Below, piece after piece: positions 8,497 through 18,441 of a stretch of 64,000 bases of DNA. The DNA is from Brevundimonas intermedia (GTDB lineage: Bacteria; Pseudomonadota; Alphaproteobacteria; Caulobacterales; Caulobacteraceae). Location of the stretch: positions 80,883 to 144,882 of the forward strand of contig NZ_BSFD01000001.1 of the NCBI RefSeq assembly GCF_027922165.1, given 5' to 3'. Under the pieces are notes generated by a model. It searched no databases, had not been told where the DNA came from, and worked only from the letters and a program-made list of their open reading frames with translations. A program made the position numbers and the translations under genes. How positions within the stretch are numbered: position 1 is the first letter of the stretch; every line of letters starts with the position of its first letter.

Positions 8497-9576
8497 TCAG
8501 GTCGCCAGCTTCGGCGTCGCCCCGCCTCCGGCGTCGATGGCGTCGAACAGGGCGCAGATCAGCCCCTGCTCCTCCTCGGTGATCTCGGGTTTCCAGACGT
8601 CGAAGATCAGGATGGTCCGGTCCTGGTCGCTGTCGTTCCAGGCCTCGTGCTCGATCGTGTCGTCGAAGGCCCAGGCCTGGCCCTCCTCCCACTGACGCAG
8701 GTCCGAGCCGACCCGGAACCAGGACCCCGGCGGAGCCACCAGCGGTAGGTGACAGATCAGACGGGTGTTGATCAGACCGTGATGCGGCGGGATGCGCGCG
8801 CCCGCCGCCAGTTTCGAGAACAGAATCGACGGCGACCGTCCAGGGATGATGCTCAACGGCGCCGCCTCCAGCGCCTTCAGGGTCTGCGGACACCGCGCGG
8901 CGACCTCGGGAACCACCACACCGTCCTTCCACAGGAAGACCGCACTCCATTCCGGGTTCTCCAGCATCCCTGCCTGCCCGCTGCGCGGTCGGTTGGATCG
9001 GTCCTCCACATAGGGGGAGAACAGGCTGGGTTCCGCCAACACCGCCGCCAGTTCAGCGCGAATGGCGGGCGCCGCCGCCTCGATGTCCGCCAGCCACGGT
9101 GTGTCCTTACGCGGCTGGAACTGGACCTGCGGCAGGCCAGGAAACAGATAGAATTTCGGCTGTTGCTGATACAACGGCTTGCGCCCGGTCAGCAGGTCCA
9201 GCGACAGGGCGAAGCGCGGACTGGACCGGGCTTCGTCGAAGCCCCGCGCCCTGACGCCGGCCAGAAGTTCTTCCTCGAACCGGCGCTTCATGTCCCCCAG
9301 CGCCTGCTGCGCTCGCCGCAACTCGTCCCGCAATTCGGGCGCCGCGCCGCGCTGCTGCGCGCTCGCCAGGGCCGCACCATAAAAGGTCGCGGCGGAACGC
9401 GCCTCGCCCTGGGCGGCCAGGGCGTCCGCCTTCAGGATCGATCCCAGGATGTGGCGCCCGTCGACATCAAGAATCCGCTCCGCCGCCGCAAGCGCCGCCG
9501 CCGGATTCCCTCCCGCACGGGCGGACAGGGCTTCCTGTAAAAGCGCAGCCAAAGCGACGGCGGGTTTTGCGTTCAT
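8497..9576 (-). CDS. TPR protein with aspartyl/asparaginyl beta-hydroxylase domain
   Basis: A 359-residue protein. Residues 1-110 form TPR-like helices (ALLQEALSARAGGNPAAALAAAERIL). The C-terminal half is an Asp/Asn beta-hydroxylase domain of the 2-oxoglutarate/Fe(II) dioxygenase type, with PHHGLINTRLICHLPL, FRVG, then WAFDDTIEHEAWN and RTILIFDVWKPE. The first His-His and the later His are candidate iron ligands; the final Arg would bind 2-oxoglutarate. Bacterial members hydroxylate unknown proteins, or lipid A in the LpxO branch; the TPR region favours a protein substrate. It is divergent from nothing close by and convergent with the TonB_C-like gene. Confidence 0.85.
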   Translation of the reverse strand: MNAKPAVALAALLQEALSARAGGNPAAALAAAERILDVDGRHILGSILKADALAAQGEARSAATFYGAALASAQQRGAAPELRDELRRAQQALGDMKRRFEEELLAGVRARGFDEARSSPRFALSLDLLTGRKPLYQQQPKFYLFPGLPQVQFQPRKDTPWLADIEAAAPAIRAELAAVLAEPSLFSPYVEDRSNRPRSGQAGMLENPEWSAVFLWKDGVVVPEVAARCPQTLKALEAAPLSIIPGRSPSILFSKLAAGARIPPHHGLINTRLICHLPLVAPPGSWFRVGSDLRQWEEGQAWAFDDTIEHEAWNDSDQDRTILIFDVWKPEITEEEQGLICALFDAIDAGGGATPKLAT

Positions 9577-9633
9577 AGGTTACATGAACGCCGATCATCG
9601 AACCTCCGTCAAGCAATGGACGGCCCTGTCAGA

Positions 9634-9816
9634 TCAATCGGGACGCGCCGACTGACCATTTTCCAGCTCTTCGTCCTCGTCGGCCGTAACGACGCCGCCG
9701 GGCTCGCGTTGGGCGGCCAGTTCGCGCGCGCCAACACCCTGCCCCTGTTCTATCGCGTGATTGGCTTCGACCTCGTCGGTCTCGAAGCGGGGGGTTTCGT
9801 CGTCGCGGTCGGCCAT
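9634..9816 (-). CDS. Short acidic protein of unknown function
   Basis: A 60-residue, very acidic protein (MADRDDETPRFETDEVEA at the start, TADEDEELENGQ near the end) with no predicted fold. It lies 55 bp downstream of the gene at 9872 in the same direction and is the likely last member of a four-gene minus-strand operon. An opposing frame on the plus strand covers the same bases, but its composition looks like a shadow. Function unknown. Confidence 0.45.
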   Translation of the reverse strand: MADRDDETPRFETDEVEANHAIEQGQGVGARELAAQREPGGVVTADEDEELENGQSARPD

Positions 9817-9871
9817 TTCGGTCTCCAGTTCATGCTGGTCTGACAAACCGGTCGCCGCCCCGCCGGTTCCC

Positions 9872-10288
9872 CTAACGACCGAAGAAGGGGTCCAGACTGG
9901 CGCGCGAAAGGGGGCGAAAAACCAGGAACTGCCCCGCGACGCTGACCGTCGCCTCATGCGCCTGCGGGCGCTGCAACACCGCCGGATCATCCAGAGACAC
10001 CGCCCGCCCGGAGGCCAGGTCGCGGACATCCAGCGTCGGCATGACCGGCCGACCGTTCGCCGTCGCCAGGGCCGCCAGGAAGGCGCGAACCTCCATCGCC
10101 TGCTGCTGCGGCGTCGTCGCCAGCCGCACCCGCCCCCACGCCGCCTGCGCCGGCGCCGTCAGGACCACCGCCTGGTCAGCGGTCTGGGTCCGTCCGGCTG
10201 TGGCGACGGCGCACGACAGCGTCGCGATCAGAGCCAGAAAAACGGCGCGTCGCGAAGTGGGTCGAACACTCGTTCTATTGCTCTTCAG
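9872..10288 (-). CDS. Secreted hypothetical protein with apparent CTG start
   Basis: The coding frame covers a signal peptide (RRAVFLALIATLSCAVATA) and a mature region of about 100 residues ending FRPLSRASLDPFFGR. No ATG, GTG or TTG precedes the signal peptide before an in-frame stop; the first GTG (10168) is past the hydrophobic core. A CTG at 10288, eight bases after AAGGA, would give a 138-residue protein starting (M)KSNRTSVRPTSRR and overlap the upstream lipoprotein gene by 14 bp. Either a CTG start is used or a sequencing error hides the true start. No domain recognised. Confidence 0.5.
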   Translation of the reverse strand: MKSNRTSVRPTSRRAVFLALIATLSCAVATAGRTQTADQAVVLTAPAQAAWGRVRLATTPQQQAMEVRAFLAALATANGRPVMPTLDVRDLASGRAVSLDDPAVLQRPQAHEATVSVAGQFLVFRPLSRASLDPFFGR

Positions 10289-10916
10289 CCGGCTTTTCCT
10301 TGGGGTCGCTGTCGTTGATGACCACTAGAGCCGAACCCTCGTAGGAAAAGGTCCGTGACAGCGAGGCGTCGACGCCGCTCGTAAAGGTGGCTCCGCCGTA
10401 GGGCGTATAGGTGGTGGTGCTGCTTGTGCCGATGTTGATTGAGTCATAGCGTTGCCCGACTCGTGACGGATCGCTGGACACCAGCACATAGCGTTCGGCG
10501 GCGCGCGGACGGAACAGGACCGAGAAGTTCGCCCCCCGATACATGAACTCGTCAGACGCAAAGCGACGTGTCTCTTGCCCGGCGGCGTCCAGCACGCTCA
10601 CCGTCGGAGAGAAGATGCGCGTCGCCTCCAGAGCGGCGCCGACGGTCAAGGTCTTGTCCTCGAAGTCCTCTGGCACGGCGAACAGCACATAGGCGGACGC
10701 CCCCGATGCGAGCGTCGCACAGGGCGTGGCGCTGTCGATCACGGTGGTGACGCTGTGAAGCGCCCGCTCCTTGTCCGGCGTCAGGCTGATCGCACGCGTC
10801 AGATCGACCTCGGCGCAATCATGTCGATCAAAGGTGAGGACCGGCGCAGGCGGCGGGACGCTTGCGCATCCCACCAAACCCAGCCCGGCCACGGCCGCAA
10901 CGAAATAGGGACGCAT
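10275..10916 (-). CDS. Hypothetical lipoprotein (MalM-like pattern)
   Basis: A 213-residue protein with lipobox LVGC (Cys17), so membrane-anchored. The middle carries a beta-rich pattern (YVLFAVPEDFEDKTLTVG, then IFSPTVSVLDAAGQETRRF) that resembles MalM-type periplasmic proteins, but the match is by eye and weak. The start at 10916 is preferred for the AGGCGG ribosome-binding site just before it; an alternative TTG at 10928 overlaps the upstream stop (TTGA). Second gene of the minus-strand envelope operon. Confidence 0.6.
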   Translation of the reverse strand: MRPYFVAAVAGLGLVGCASVPPPAPVLTFDRHDCAEVDLTRAISLTPDKERALHSVTTVIDSATPCATLASGASAYVLFAVPEDFEDKTLTVGAALEATRIFSPTVSVLDAAGQETRRFASDEFMYRGANFSVLFRPRAAERYVLVSSDPSRVGQRYDSINIGTSSTTTYTPYGGATFTSGVDASLSRTFSYEGSALVVINDSDPKEKPAEEQ

Positions 10917-10924
10917 GGTCCGCC

Positions 10925-11635
10925 TCAACGCAGCAATTGGGCGGCGGTGTCCGCCACCTGGTGCAGAGCGTCCTGAATGCCGGCCGCAGTGCGGGCCGGA
11001 TCGGTCAGCAGTTCTTCGCGGTTCTTGAACTCATAGGCCGGGTTCGGCGTCAAGGTGATGGCGCCGGAACCTTCGGTGTTCATGACATTGTAGACGATGC
11101 GGTTGTCCATCAGCACCTTGGTCGGGTCGCTGGCCGAAACCAGACGCACCTTGGCGGCGACGGACGGGCGGAAGGGTTGGAAGGCGCCGGCGGACAGATA
11201 GCCATAGTGACTGATGACCACATCCAGATAGGCGTCGACCGACCCTTCGGGGGTCGGGTAGCTGACGAGAAACTCCCGCTTCTCGCGCGGCGTATCGACC
11301 TTTTGCACGGTCACCTTGTAGCCTTGCGCGCTCAGGCGTTCGGCGACGCGCGCCTCGAATACGGCTTCCCCGTCGAAAGCGGCGCTATCCAAGGCTCGGT
11401 TCAACGCGCCACGACGTTCGGCCTGGATGCCGGCGTCCACCAGAGCGCCGATCAATCCGAAATTCGACCCCATGGACGCCACTTCATAGGCGATCGCCTT
11501 GTCCTCGGCAGAGTCGTCGATGATGGTGACGGCCTGGACGTTTGACGAGGCGCGCTCGTAGGGCGTCGCGACATAGGGTGTGGCGCAAGCGGTAAGCAGC
11601 AAGGCTGCACTCAGCGCAGAGACTTTCTTAAACAT
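10925..11635 (-). CDS. Hypothetical lipoprotein
   Basis: A 236-residue lipoprotein with signal MFKKVSALSAALLLTACATP and lipobox LTAC (Cys17). The mature part has an alpha/beta pattern; segments such as VDAYLDVVISHYGYLSAGA and VAAKVRLVSASDPTKVL resemble small outer-membrane assembly lipoproteins, but I cannot assign a family. It is the first gene of the minus-strand operon ending at 9634; its stop overlaps the next gene's possible TTG start. Envelope role inferred only from anchoring. Confidence 0.65.
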   Translation of the reverse strand: MFKKVSALSAALLLTACATPYVATPYERASSNVQAVTIIDDSAEDKAIAYEVASMGSNFGLIGALVDAGIQAERRGALNRALDSAAFDGEAVFEARVAERLSAQGYKVTVQKVDTPREKREFLVSYPTPEGSVDAYLDVVISHYGYLSAGAFQPFRPSVAAKVRLVSASDPTKVLMDNRIVYNVMNTEGSGAITLTPNPAYEFKNREELLTDPARTAAGIQDALHQVADTAAQLLR

Positions 11636-11638
11636 TTG

Positions 11639-11654
11639 AATTCCCCCCGGAATT
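11639..11654 (-). promoter_or_regulatory. Palindrome at the ribosome-binding site of the envelope operon
   Basis: AATTCC and GGAATT (11639-11644, 11649-11654) are perfect inverted repeats around CCCC, lying 4-20 bases before the ATG at 11635. On the coding strand the G-rich centre (GGGGGGAA) is also the Shine-Dalgarno. It could be an operator or a small translation-control hairpin. Confidence 0.35.
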
Positions 11655-11855
11655 TTCGAACGACACTCTGTCCGAACACACGGGATGAATACCGCCGGCT
11701 GCGAATGTGTCAATCGTGACATATAATTTTCATGGACGCCGAAGACGGACGCCTGGGCGTCATAGGCGCAAGCTTCACATTTCGCGCCGGTACGGTGAAC
11801 CTTCCGGCCTCCCGGCGCGTACACTCAACCTGACCGCCGCCGTATCGGAAACCCC

Positions 11856-12647
11856 ATGTCCTCGATCCTCCGACCCACCCCCGCCCAGCGGACCCGCCGT
11901 CTGGTGGTTCTGGCCGCCGCCGTCTTCGCCCTGGTCGTGCCCCTGGTGCAGAACCTGGCCGGTCTGGGCCTGACCCAGGCCGAGTTTGCGGCGGATGGAA
12001 ACTCGACCCTGCGCGTCGCCGGCTACGCCTTTTCCATCTGGGGCCTGATCTATCTGGGCCTTCTGGCCTATGCCGTCCGCCAGGCCCTGCCCCAGACCGG
12101 CGAGAGCACTCTGATCAACCGGATGGGCTGGCCGTCGGCGGTCGCCTTCTTCGGCATCGGGATGTGGATCGTCGTCGCCGCCCTGAACCTGAAGGCGGCC
12201 AGCGTCATCGTCATATTCGCCTCCCTGATCGCCCTGCTGGCGCCCCTGCTGGCCTATTCCGGCACCGTCCGGGCGCTCAGCCGAACGGATCGCGACCGCC
12301 TGCTGCTGGTCTGGCCCCTGGCGGCGCTCGCGGGCTGGCTGACGGTGGCGGCGCCGCTGAACCTGATCACCACCCTGACCGCCTTCGAGGCCCTGCCGAC
12401 GGCCCTGTCGCCCGGCGCCTGGGCCATCCTGGCCATTGTCGTGACCACCGGCGTCGCCCTGGCGGTGACGGCCAGCCTGCGAACCATCGCCTATCCCCTG
12501 CCGACGGCCTGGGGCCTGCTGGGCGCCTTCGTCGCCGAACAGACCGACAAGCCCGCCGTCGCCTTCACCGCCCTGGCCGCTGCGATAGTTCTCCTGGTCG
12601 GGGGCGTGCTCCTGGCCTTCCGCCTGAAGCCGGGGGTCGAACGCTAG
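11856..12647 (+). CDS. Multi-pass membrane protein, TspO-like pattern
   Basis: A 263-residue protein with about eight hydrophobic segments. The stretch VAGYAFSIWGLIYLGLLAYA (residues about 55-75) and later Trp-rich segments resemble the tryptophan-rich TspO/MBR-like permease group, although it is longer than classical TspO (about 160 residues). Probably an inner-membrane protein. Its TAG stop lies inside CTAG, where the convergent gene at 12644 also ends, so the two stops share bases. Function not assigned. Confidence 0.65.
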   Translation: MSSILRPTPAQRTRRLVVLAAAVFALVVPLVQNLAGLGLTQAEFAADGNSTLRVAGYAFSIWGLIYLGLLAYAVRQALPQTGESTLINRMGWPSAVAFFGIGMWIVVAALNLKAASVIVIFASLIALLAPLLAYSGTVRALSRTDRDRLLLVWPLAALAGWLTVAAPLNLITTLTAFEALPTALSPGAWAILAIVVTTGVALAVTASLRTIAYPLPTAWGLLGAFVAEQTDKPAVAFTALAAAIVLLVGGVLLAFRLKPGVER

Positions 12648-12892
12648 GAGTCCTTGGTCGGCGTCACGGGCGTATCGATCGCCGCATCTTCCCCGGCGCC
12701 GACGTCAAAGGCGCCGGTCTCCTGAAATCCGACGCTGCCGATCCCGGTCGCCTGTCCGGTCAGCCGCTGCCGCCGGCTGATCATGGCCTGCTGAGGCGCG
12801 GCCTTGTCCATTTCGCGCGTCGTGGCCGGATCATTGGAGCGGTCCATCTGCTGGCCGGTGGCGGGCGTGACCTTGGTCGAGGTGGAGGACAT
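12644..12892 (-). CDS. Small hydrophilic protein of unknown function
   Basis: An 82-residue polar protein (MSSTSTKVTPATGQQMDRSN at the start) with no signal peptide or membrane segment, rich in Thr, Gln and Asp and probably disordered. Its ATG overlaps the stop of the 47-residue gene upstream (ATGA), and its stop shares CTAG with the convergent membrane-protein gene. Together with the gene at 12892 it forms a two-gene unit. Function unknown. Confidence 0.5.
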   Translation of the reverse strand: MSSTSTKVTPATGQQMDRSNDPATTREMDKAAPQQAMISRRQRLTGQATGIGSVGFQETGAFDVGAGEDAAIDTPVTPTKDS

Positions 12893-13035
12893 CAGATGCC
12901 CTCCCCCTCGTCTTTGACTTCATCTTCTTTCTGCGCCCGCTCGGCCATGGCCGAGGCGCCGGCGTCGTCGGCCGCAATCTCGGGCAGGTCTTCATCTTCA
13001 GGTGTTGCGGCCGGGTCGATAGGGGTGTCGGTCAT
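12892..13035 (-). CDS. 47-residue acidic protein
   Basis: A short frame from the ATG at 13035 to a TGA at 12892-12894 that overlaps the next start (ATGA). The product begins MTDTPIDPAATPEDEDLPE and ends KDEGEGI; it is very acidic and likely disordered. The stop-start overlap with the following gene and a GAGTTCACC leader support translation. No function can be proposed. Confidence 0.45.
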   Translation of the reverse strand: MTDTPIDPAATPEDEDLPEIAADDAGASAMAERAQKEDEVKDEGEGI

Positions 13036-13095
13036 GGTGAACTCCGTGTGGACTACACACGAAATGACGCCCAGCCCCCGGACGTTCCCCCCTAC

Positions 13096-13485
13096 TCAGA
13101 TCGTGATCGCCACGTCCGTCTTCGAAAAGTCGTCGCCCTTGAACAGCAGAGGTTCGCCGTTGGTCAGGCTCAGCGCATAGGCGAAACAGTCGCCATAGTT
13201 CAGCCGCGCCGGCTGCCGCCCCTTGCCGAACCGCACCATGGCCTCGCACGCGATCCGCATCTGGGCCTGATCGACCGGGACCAGGTCCAGCCGATACTCC
13301 TCTTCAAGACGATCAAGCACGGGCCGGGCGTCCATGCCCAGCCGGGACGTCAGCACCGCCGCCAGTTCCACCCAGGTCGCGACACTGACCCGGCGCGTCG
13401 TCGCCGAGCGAATCCGCTCATCGAACGCGGCCGCTTCCGGCTCTCTCAGAACAATGGCGACGAAGGCGGAGGTGTCGATGACCAT
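13096..13485 (-). CDS. vapC: VapC-type PIN-domain toxin
   Basis: A 129-residue PIN-domain ribonuclease. Acidic residues expected at the active site are visible: Asp4 in [11 protein letters not shown], Glu in TWVELAAVL, and Asp in the YGDCFAYALSLTNGEPLLFKGDDF segment. Such toxins cleave RNA (often tRNA) and are inhibited by the antitoxin encoded just upstream. The start overlaps the antitoxin stop (ATGA at 13483-13487). The module sits between small genes and purL and looks like an insertion into the purine cluster. Confidence 0.92.
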   Translation of the reverse strand: MVIDTSAFVAIVLREPEAAAFDERIRSATTRRVSVATWVELAAVLTSRLGMDARPVLDRLEEEYRLDLVPVDQAQMRIACEAMVRFGKGRQPARLNYGDCFAYALSLTNGEPLLFKGDDFSKTDVAITI

Positions 13486-13745
13486 CAGCGCGGCAGACCG
13501 TGCTCGTCGTACATTTCGTCATCGATCTCCTGAAGAGAGCGGCCGTCGCCGGGCGGCAGGGTCCGCAGATAGGCGAACAGGGCCTCGCGCTTGCTCGCCC
13601 GCTCCGCCGCCGCCTCATCGGCGGTCAGTTCCTTCCAGGTCTTGTCCAGGGCGATGTCGATGGCCTCGGTCAGACTGACCCCCAGCCGCTCGGCGACGGC
13701 GCGCGCCTTGCGCTCCGTCTCGGCGCGCTTGATGCTGAGGCCCAT
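13485..13745 (-). CDS. vapB: Rv0623-family VapB-type antitoxin
   Basis: An 86-residue antitoxin. Residues 1-45 ([20 protein letters not shown], then [13 protein letters not shown]) form the DNA-binding helix pattern of the PSK/Rv0623 antitoxin group. The acidic C-terminus ([14 protein letters not shown]) would wrap the toxin. The start at 13745 is chosen from family alignment; the longer upstream frame crosses the operator. The toxin follows with a 3-base overlap. Autoregulation is likely through the inverted repeats at 13744-13774. Confidence 0.88.
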   Translation of the reverse strand: MGLSIKRAETERKARAVAERLGVSLTEAIDIALDKTWKELTADEAAAERASKREALFAYLRTLPPGDGRSLQEIDDEMYDEHGLPR

Positions 13746-13774
13746 TCTAGAACTCCCAAAATGCTGTCTAGAAT
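13744..13774 (-). promoter_or_regulatory. Operator-like paired palindromes of the vapBC module
   Basis: ATTCTAGA (13744-13751) and TCTAGAAT (13767-13774) are perfect 8-bp inverted repeats. Each contains the palindrome TCTAGA, and the two centres are exactly 21 bp (two helical turns) apart. The left half overlaps the vapB start codon. The layout suits cooperative binding of two antitoxin dimers. Confidence 0.65.
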
Positions 13775-13812
13775 ATAGCTTATCGGTCCGTCTGCGGCTA
13801 GAAGGCGCGCCC

Positions 13813-16025
<2,213 letters not shown>

Positions 16026-16029
<4 letters not shown>

Positions 16030-16367
16030 TCCGCACCGCCCCGCCGATCGCGCTGCTCCTCGTGCTAGGGGCCTGCGACGGCGGCGGCGACCCGGTGCAA
16101 CAGGCGCTACGCGAGACCTCGGCCGCCAACCAGGCGGCGGCGACCCGCACCACGGCGGAAATGCAGGCCGCGGCTCAGACCGCGGATCAGGCCTATGTCG
16201 CCAAGATGATCGCCCACCACGAAGGCGCCGTCGCTACGGCCCGGGTCGCCCTGCGCGACAGCCGCGATCCGGAAATCCGGCGCATGGCCCAGATGGTCAT
16301 AGACACCCGGACGCGTGAGATCGCCGAAATGAAGACCTGGGCGCCGACCGCCCCCAAGGCGAACTGA
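16026..16367 (+). CDS. DUF305-like lipoprotein
   Basis: A 113-residue lipoprotein with lipobox LGAC (Cys17). The segment [20 protein letters not shown] (residues about 55-75) carries the MxxHHxxA pattern of the DUF305 four-helix, ferritin-like family. DUF305 proteins often bind copper or other metals through this His pair; that is a family inference. Its ATG overlaps the purL stop, so it is co-transcribed with purL. Start chosen for the lipobox. Confidence 0.8.
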
Positions 16368-16369
16368 AC

Positions 16370-16849
16370 TTGGCTAAGGGATCCTATCCCGGCGGCGGAA
16401 AACGGGCGCGTTCTCCCGGTTCCAAAGCTGCGCCGACTGGACGGCCTGCCGCACGGACGCCGTCCAAGCCTTCACAGATCACGAGAGACGAACTCAAGCA
16501 CTTCAGTTTCCGCGGTCGATCCAAAGAGGCGTTTCTGGATGAGCTCGATCCGTGGCTCCGCGCCTGTTTCAAGAACGGCTTCACCCGGCCCAACGAGATC
16601 GCCGGCCTTCTGAACAAATTGCGGAAGACAACCGCCTGCGGCCAACCGTGGACGCCTCACCTTGTCTGGGGTCTTCAACGCTTTCTGTTCGAGCGACGCG
16701 AAAAGCGCAGAGCCGCTCAATCGGGTGAAGCGGCGCCGGCAGCCCCGGTTTTGAAGCCCGCATCCTCAGGCCAGGGCTCGAAGGATTTGAACGCCGACGA
16801 TATGGCGCGGCTGCTCGGCGCCATCGGCAGGACGTCGCCTTCTCGTTGA
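16370..16849 (+). CDS. Hypothetical basic protein with recombinase-like helix pattern
   Basis: A 159-residue protein from a TTG start two bases after the DUF305 stop. The N-terminal 35 residues are basic and low-complexity (Pro/Arg/Lys/Ser). Residues about 40-110 are helical; the run IAGLLNKLRKTTACGQPWTP resembles the helix-turn-helix region of serine-recombinase families, but no catalytic domain is present. The C-terminus is Ala/Pro-rich. Likely cytoplasmic nucleic-acid binding at most; function not assigned. Confidence 0.5.
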   Translation: MAKGSYPGGGKRARSPGSKAAPTGRPAARTPSKPSQITRDELKHFSFRGRSKEAFLDELDPWLRACFKNGFTRPNEIAGLLNKLRKTTACGQPWTPHLVWGLQRFLFERREKRRAAQSGEAAPAAPVLKPASSGQGSKDLNADDMARLLGAIGRTSPSR

Positions 16850-16948
16850 CGTCGTGCTGGTCCACTATGCTTCATGAACGCATGCACCAGATCGCGCGTT
16901 TTAGGGACGACGCGCCCGGCTGACGGGCGATTTGAACAGGAGCGTCTG

Positions 16949-18337
16949 ATGGACGCGACGACCGCCGACGCCATCTTCCGCCCCGCCGTCCCGCCCCGTC
17001 GCACGGGCGGCCCCTTGGCGCTGCTGCCCTTCCTGTGGATCAGCTGGCGCGACCCGATCCGCATGTGGTCCGAGCGGCATTTCACCGAGCCGCAGCTGCA
17101 CGGGAACTCAGCCTTCGGCGAAATCCTGGTCGTCAGCCACCCCGAGGGCGTCCGTCACGTCCTGACCGAGAACGCCGCCAACTATGTGAAGGGCGACCTG
17201 CAACGCCGCGTTTTAGGCCCCATGCTGGCCGAGGGCCTGTTGCTGACCGAGGGGGAGGTCTGGCGCCGCGCCCGCCGCATCCTCGCCCCCCTGTTCACCC
17301 CCGCCAAGATGGCCACCCTGAACGCCCGCATGGCCGAGGTCTGCCAGGCCCGTGTCGCCGGCTGGTCCCTGTCCGCGCGCGGCCGGGTGCTCGACATCGA
17401 TTCCGAGATGTCCGGCCTGACCTTCGACATCCTGTCCGCCACCATGTTCTCCGACGAACTGGGCGGCGAGGCGCGCGGGTTCGAGCGCGCCCTGAACCAG
17501 TTCCTGGCCAATGGCGCCCGTATCGATCCGCTGGACGTGCTGGGCGCGCCGGACTGGGCCCCGCGCCTGGGCCGTCTGGCCAGTTTCCGCTCGGCCCGCT
17601 TCTTCGAGCAGCGCGTCACCACACTGGTCGAGGCCCGCCGCGCCCGGATCGAAGCGGGCGACGCCCCGCCCGACGACCTTCTCAGCGCCCTGCTGCTGGC
17701 CAGGGACGAGAACGGCGGACCCGGCCTGTCTGACGAAGAGGTCGCCGCCAACATCCTGACCTTCATCCTGGCGGGGCACGAGACCACGGCCCGCGCCCTG
17801 GGCTGGACCCTGCACCTGCTGTCGCGCCAGCCCGAATACCTAGCCCGCCTGCAATCCGAGGCCGACGCCTTCGACGTCTCCGATCCCAAATGGGCCGACG
17901 CCCTGCCCTGGACCCGCGCCGTGCTGGACGAGACCATGCGCCTGTTCCCGCCCGCCCCGACCATGGCCCGCAAGGCCCTGGCCGACGACGAGATCGGCGG
18001 CCAGCCGATCAAGGCCGGCGCCACCGTCATCATCTCCCCCTGGATCCTGCAACGCCACAGCCTGCTGTGGGACGACCCCGACGCCTTCAAGCCGGAACGG
18101 TTCCTGCCCCAGAACCGCAAGTCCATCGACCGTTACGCCTACATCCCCTTCAGCGCCGGCCCCAGGGTCTGCATCGGCGCCGCCTTCGCCATCCAGGAGG
18201 CGATGATCGCATTGGCCTCCATCCTGCGCGTCGCCGAGGTCGAGGCCCTGACCACGGTCGAACCCCGCCCGGTCCACCAGATCACCCTGCGCAGCCGCGA
18301 CCCCATGCGCCTGCGACTGCGCGCCCGCCGACCCTGA
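16949..18337 (+). CDS. Cytochrome P450
   Basis: A 462-residue heme monooxygenase. Visible features are the I-helix AGHETTARAL (oxygen activation), the K-helix ExxR in DETMRLFPP, and the heme loop FSAGPRVCIGAAFA with Cys408 as the axial ligand. There is no membrane anchor, so it is soluble. The redox partner is not encoded nearby. The start at 16949 follows an ACAGGAG ribosome-binding site. The substrate is unknown. Confidence 0.95.
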   Translation: MDATTADAIFRPAVPPRRTGGPLALLPFLWISWRDPIRMWSERHFTEPQLHGNSAFGEILVVSHPEGVRHVLTENAANYVKGDLQRRVLGPMLAEGLLLTEGEVWRRARRILAPLFTPAKMATLNARMAEVCQARVAGWSLSARGRVLDIDSEMSGLTFDILSATMFSDELGGEARGFERALNQFLANGARIDPLDVLGAPDWAPRLGRLASFRSARFFEQRVTTLVEARRARIEAGDAPPDDLLSALLLARDENGGPGLSDEEVAANILTFILAGHETTARALGWTLHLLSRQPEYLARLQSEADAFDVSDPKWADALPWTRAVLDETMRLFPPAPTMARKALADDEIGGQPIKAGATVIISPWILQRHSLLWDDPDAFKPERFLPQNRKSIDRYAYIPFSAGPRVCIGAAFAIQEAMIALASILRVAEVEALTTVEPRPVHQITLRSRDPMRLRLRARRP

Positions 18338-18441
18338 ATTTGACGGCGCTGACGATAACGACGGTCGGGCCGCTGTTACAAACCCATCGCGGACCCGACA
18401 CAAACCGCCTATAGGCGGCGAATCTCTCGTCGGATCATCCC

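Noticed and set aside
9616..9843. 75-codon plus-strand frame opposite the small acidic gene
   Set aside because: The hydrophobic product is what the complement of an acidic protein gives; the minus-strand frame fits the operon direction and spacing better.
16370..16849. Serine recombinase
   Set aside because: Only a short helix pattern resembles the recombinase region; the catalytic resolvase domain is absent and the protein is too short.
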